Of a DNA stretch of 8,852 nt, positions 6,560-8,852 are shown in pieces. The stretch lies in NCBI GenBank assembly GCA_003165095.1, contig PLSH01000243.1:5014-13865 (forward strand), given 5' to 3'. Under the pieces are notes generated by a model. That model was not told the origin of the DNA. It made no database searches and saw only the letters and a program-made list of their open reading frames with translations. The stretch comes from Acidobacteriaceae bacterium. Lineage in GTDB: Bacteria > Acidobacteriota > Terriglobia > Terriglobales > Acidobacteriaceae. A program made the translations under genes and the position numbers. How positions within the stretch are numbered: the first letter of the stretch is position 1; each line of letters begins with the position of its first letter.

Positions 6560-7779
6560 GAGAACGCGCCCTGCGAGCGATTGCGGAATGCAGGCGGATT
6601 GCGGACCTGAGCGAGGAGCCGGGGCGGATTACGCGCCGCTTTCTTACTCCGCCAATGCACGAGGTGCACGCGCTTTTGAGCGGCCGCATGAAGGCGCTGG
6701 ACATGAACCCGAGCGTGGATGCGGCGGGGAATCTGCGCGGGCTGTGGCAACCGGCCGAGGCCGGCAACAGGCGGCTCATGCTTGGTTCGCACATCGATAC
6801 CGTTCCCGATGCGGGAGCATTTGACGGCGTGCTGGGCGTGGTGCTGGCGCTCGAATGGGTTGAGCTGGCGCGGGAGCTCAACCTGCCGCTGGCGATTGAA
6901 GTCATCGCATTCTCAGAGGAAGAGGGGGTGCGCTTCGGCGTGCCGTTTCTGGGCAGCCGCGCCGTTGCCGGCCGATTCGATCCTGCCCTGCTGGCGCTGC
7001 GGGACGCGGATGGAGTGACGCTGGAAGAGGCGATTCGCGCCTTTGGACTCGATCCCGGCCGCATCAGCGAAGCCGCGGCGGATGCGGGCGTACTAGACAT
7101 GGTGGAGATTCATATCGAGCAGGGGCCGGTGCTGGAAGTGGAGGATTTGAGCGTCGCAGCTGTGACGGCAATCGTAGGGCAGACGCGGGCCAGCCTCAAA
7201 TTCACCGGGCAGGCGAATCATCCCGGCACTACGCCCATGCGCCTGCGCCACGATGCGCTGGCCTGCGCCGCGGAGTGGATCACCGGCGTTGAAGCACTTG
7301 CGCTGCGCAGCGAGGGCCTTTCGGCCACGGTGGGCAGGGTCGATGTAACGCCCAATGCGGGAAACGTGATTCCGGGTACAGTGAGCGTGAGCCTGGACGT
7401 GCGCCACTCCAGCGATAGCGCGCGCGCGGAGGCAGTGGAGACGCTGCTGGCGCAGGCGGATGCGATCGCGGCACGGCGCGGGCTGCGGTTTGACTGCGTT
7501 CGCCAGATGGATCAGCCGGCGGTGCCGATGGACGAACGGCTGACGGCATTTATGGCTGAAGCGATTGAAGCTGCCGGATTGCCGCTGAAGCGGATGGCGA
7601 GCGGGGCCGGCCACGATGCGATGGTGATGGCCGCGCGCATGCCCACGGCAATGCTCTTTCTGCGCAGCTCCGGCGGCATCAGCCACCATCCCGGCGAGGC
7701 TGTGCGCGAAGAAGATGTGGAATCTGCGCTCAAGGTGGGGCGCAAATTTTTGGAGCGGCTGGCGGCAGAGGCCCGGTAA
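6556..7779 (+). CDS. allC: Allantoate amidohydrolase (M20 family)
   Basis: This enzyme converts allantoate to (S)-ureidoglycine, CO2 and ammonia (EC 3.5.3.9). It is 407 aa, the normal length for the M20 / N-carbamoyl amidohydrolase family. Di-metal ligands expected for the family are visible: His79 in GSHIDTVPDAG, Asp90 in FDG, Glu122-Glu123 in SEEEGVRF (base and ligand), His186 in IHIEQGP and His377 in GISHHPGE. The dimerisation and substrate region includes GQANHPGTTPMRLRHDA (218-234), NAGNVIPG (267-274) and DVRH (281-284). The frame extends upstream inside allB, but the ATG at 6556 forms the ATGA overlap with the allB stop and begins at the usual N-terminus. Related family members act on N-carbamoyl amino acids or ureidoglycolate. 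The allantoate call rests on the SHIDTVP motif and on the flanking allB and allE. Confidence 0.92.
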   Translation: MRERALRAIAECRRIADLSEEPGRITRRFLTPPMHEVHALLSGRMKALDMNPSVDAAGNLRGLWQPAEAGNRRLMLGSHIDTVPDAGAFDGVLGVVLALEWVELARELNLPLAIEVIAFSEEEGVRFGVPFLGSRAVAGRFDPALLALRDADGVTLEEAIRAFGLDPGRISEAAADAGVLDMVEIHIEQGPVLEVEDLSVAAVTAIVGQTRASLKFTGQANHPGTTPMRLRHDALACAAEWITGVEALALRSEGLSATVGRVDVTPNAGNVIPGTVSVSLDVRHSSDSARAEAVETLLAQADAIAARRGLRFDCVRQMDQPAVPMDERLTAFMAEAIEAAGLPLKRMASGAGHDAMVMAARMPTAMLFLRSSGGISHHPGEAVREEDVESALKVGRKFLERLAAEAR

Positions 7780-7833
7780 TGCCGTAAAATCGTCGCACGC
7801 ATCTGAAACAAGTTCCCCCGATCGAGGTCGAAA

Positions 7834-8571
7834 GTGCATCATCTGGGACAAACACGAAGCAGCCTGAAGGCAGATCATCTGCTGCAGACGCCGGATACGT
7901 TTATCCGCACGCCGCTGCCCGGCGCGGAGGGCGTGGACTTCATCGTGCACACGGCGCCGCAATTGGGAGCGCGCTTTACGCAGATGACCGCGGAGTTCGC
8001 GGCGGGAGGGACACTGGGCCCCACGCCGGCGCAGCGTTTTGTGTACGTGATCGAGGGCCAGTTGGAGTTGGCGGCTGCAGGGAAGAACTACTCTCTGGCC
8101 GCGGGCGGGTTTGCGTATCTGCCGCAGGGGACGGCGCACACGGTGCAGGCGGCGAGTGGCTCCCGCGCAGCCGTGATCGAAAAGATTCACGAGCGGCAGG
8201 CGGGCGCAGCGGCCGCGGAAATTGCAGTGGGCAGCGAAGGGGCCGTGGCGCCAACGCCGCTGATGGGCGATGAATCATTGCGCGTACGCTCGCTGATGCC
8301 CGACGGGCCGCCTTACGATTTTGCCGTGAATACCATGACCTACGATCCCGGCGCGGCGCTCGGCATGGTGGAGATTCACGTGATGGAGCACGGCTTGCTG
8401 ATGCTTGAAGGCGGCGGCATCTACCGGCTCGGCGACTCGTGGTATGCGGTCGAGGCTGGCGATTTTATCTGGATGGCGGCTTATTGCCCGCAGTGGTTTG
8501 GAGCGCTAGGCAAGCGGCCCGCGAAGTACCTCATCTACAAGGATTGGCGCAGGCATCCGTTGGGAGCGTAA
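7834..8571 (+). CDS. allE: (S)-ureidoglycine aminohydrolase (bicupin)
   Basis: This enzyme hydrolyses (S)-ureidoglycine to (S)-ureidoglycolate and ammonia (EC 3.5.3.26), and so protects an unstable intermediate and fixes its stereochemistry. It is a 245-aa bicupin. The first cupin (about 45-120) holds FVYVIEGQLEL and AYLPQGTAHTV. The second (about 165-225) carries the metal site as ExHxxxH: Glu180, His182 and His186 in MVEIHVMEHG, plus Gln220 in YCPQWFG. The family's C-terminal YKDxxR motif is present as YKDWRR (235-240). The GTG start at 7834 is supported by GAGGT at 7824-7828 with a 5-base spacer, and no better ATG lies nearby. It sits 54 bases after allC. Length is slightly under the E. 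coli enzyme (about 260 aa). The family and pathway call is strong because of context and the intact metal ligands. Confidence 0.92.
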   Translation: MHHLGQTRSSLKADHLLQTPDTFIRTPLPGAEGVDFIVHTAPQLGARFTQMTAEFAAGGTLGPTPAQRFVYVIEGQLELAAAGKNYSLAAGGFAYLPQGTAHTVQAASGSRAAVIEKIHERQAGAAAAEIAVGSEGAVAPTPLMGDESLRVRSLMPDGPPYDFAVNTMTYDPGAALGMVEIHVMEHGLLMLEGGGIYRLGDSWYAVEAGDFIWMAAYCPQWFGALGKRPAKYLIYKDWRRHPLGA

Positions 8572-8574
8572 ACC

Positions 8575-8852
8575 ATGAGCACAGGTCCGGCACTCACAAT
8601 TGACGGGCTGATTGCGGAGTTGCAGACCCTGGCGCAGATCTCAGAGGCCGAGCCTCCTGTGGTCACGCGCGTGGTCTTCGGCGAGGCCGACCTTCGCGCG
8701 CGAGCCTACGTGAAAGGCCTGTGCGCGGACGCGGGGCTCTCAATTCGCGTAGACGCGATCGGCAATACTTTTGCACGCTGGCAGGGCAGCGATGCTGGGT
8801 TGGCGCCTATCGGAACCGGTTCGCACATCGATGCGATTCCCAATGCGGGCTT
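8575..8852 (+). CDS. Second M20-family amidohydrolase, probably ureidoglycolate amidohydrolase (cut by right edge)
   Basis: This is an N-terminal fragment of 92 codons, open to the window end. It starts 3 bases after the allE stop, with GGGAG 8 bases before the ATG. It shares the M20 N-terminal pattern of allC: a GL-x-(I/V)RVDAIGN segment (54-64) followed by GTGSHIDAIPNAG (80-92), where His84 is the first metal ligand. SHIDAIP rather than SHIDTVP is what I recall as typical of plant and bacterial ureidoglycolate amidohydrolase (EC 3.5.1.116), which yields glyoxylate, CO2 and two ammonia. Its place directly after allE, whose product is ureidoglycolate, fits. The remaining metal ligands lie outside the window. 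It could instead be another allantoate or N-carbamoyl amino acid hydrolase. The family is certain; the substrate is inferred. Confidence 0.82.
   Translation, partial: MSTGPALTIDGLIAELQTLAQISEAEPPVVTRVVFGEADLRARAYVKGLCADAGLSIRVDAIGNTFARWQGSDAGLAPIGTGSHIDAIPNAG

Noticed and set aside
7785..7790. TAAAAT as a possible -10 box for allE
   Set aside because: There is no -35 match at suitable spacing, and the 54-base gap inside a tight same-strand operon does not require a promoter.
7093..8190. Minus-strand open frame of 365 codons opposite allC and allE
   Set aside because: It crosses two well-supported genes, is rich in Arg, His and Ala, and shows no motif. It is a codon-bias shadow.

Overview
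The window is GC-rich bacterial DNA (roughly 60% or more by eye) with two divergent gene blocks. Between them lie a repeat-bearing intergenic region of about 700 bp and a small response regulator. The gene types and the dispersed-looking repeat in the spacer recall Acidobacteriota (Terriglobia-like) genomes. That placement rests on memory of sequence style and was not tested by a search.

Left block, minus strand (about 4012 down to 1). It holds an ABC ATPase with a C-terminal AAA-associated domain, a double-length permease that is two NitT/TauT-type permeases fused in one chain, and a Gfo/Idh/MocA dehydrogenase of the IolW/YdgJ type that runs off the left edge. The ATPase and permease overlap by 4 bases (GTGA) and the dehydrogenase follows after 42 bases, so this looks like one transcript. 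No periplasmic binding protein gene is present in the window, and the substrate cannot be read from the sequence.

Middle (4013-4708). No protein gene is supported here. It holds a triplicated 15-bp repeat at the 5' end of the ATPase gene, a possible minus-strand -10 box, several hairpins, and a repeat element of about 190 bp with two direct copies and one inverted copy of a GGCTGCGG-A-rich motif. A single-domain response regulator follows at 4709-5080 on the plus strand.

Right block, plus strand (5204 to the right edge). It holds allantoinase (allB), allantoate amidohydrolase (allC), (S)-ureidoglycine aminohydrolase (allE) and the start of a second M20-family amidohydrolase that best fits ureidoglycolate amidohydrolase. 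These four enzymes form the ureide pathway: allantoin, allantoate, ureidoglycine, ureidoglycolate, then glyoxylate, releasing four ammonia and two CO2. The tight packing (4-base ATGA overlap, 54-base gap, 3-base gap) points to one operon for nitrogen scavenging from purines. Uricase, other upstream purine genes and an AllR-like repressor are not in the window. The main open question is whether the divergent ABC transporter, which has no binding-protein gene nearby, and the dehydrogenase take part in ureide or other nitrogen-compound uptake.
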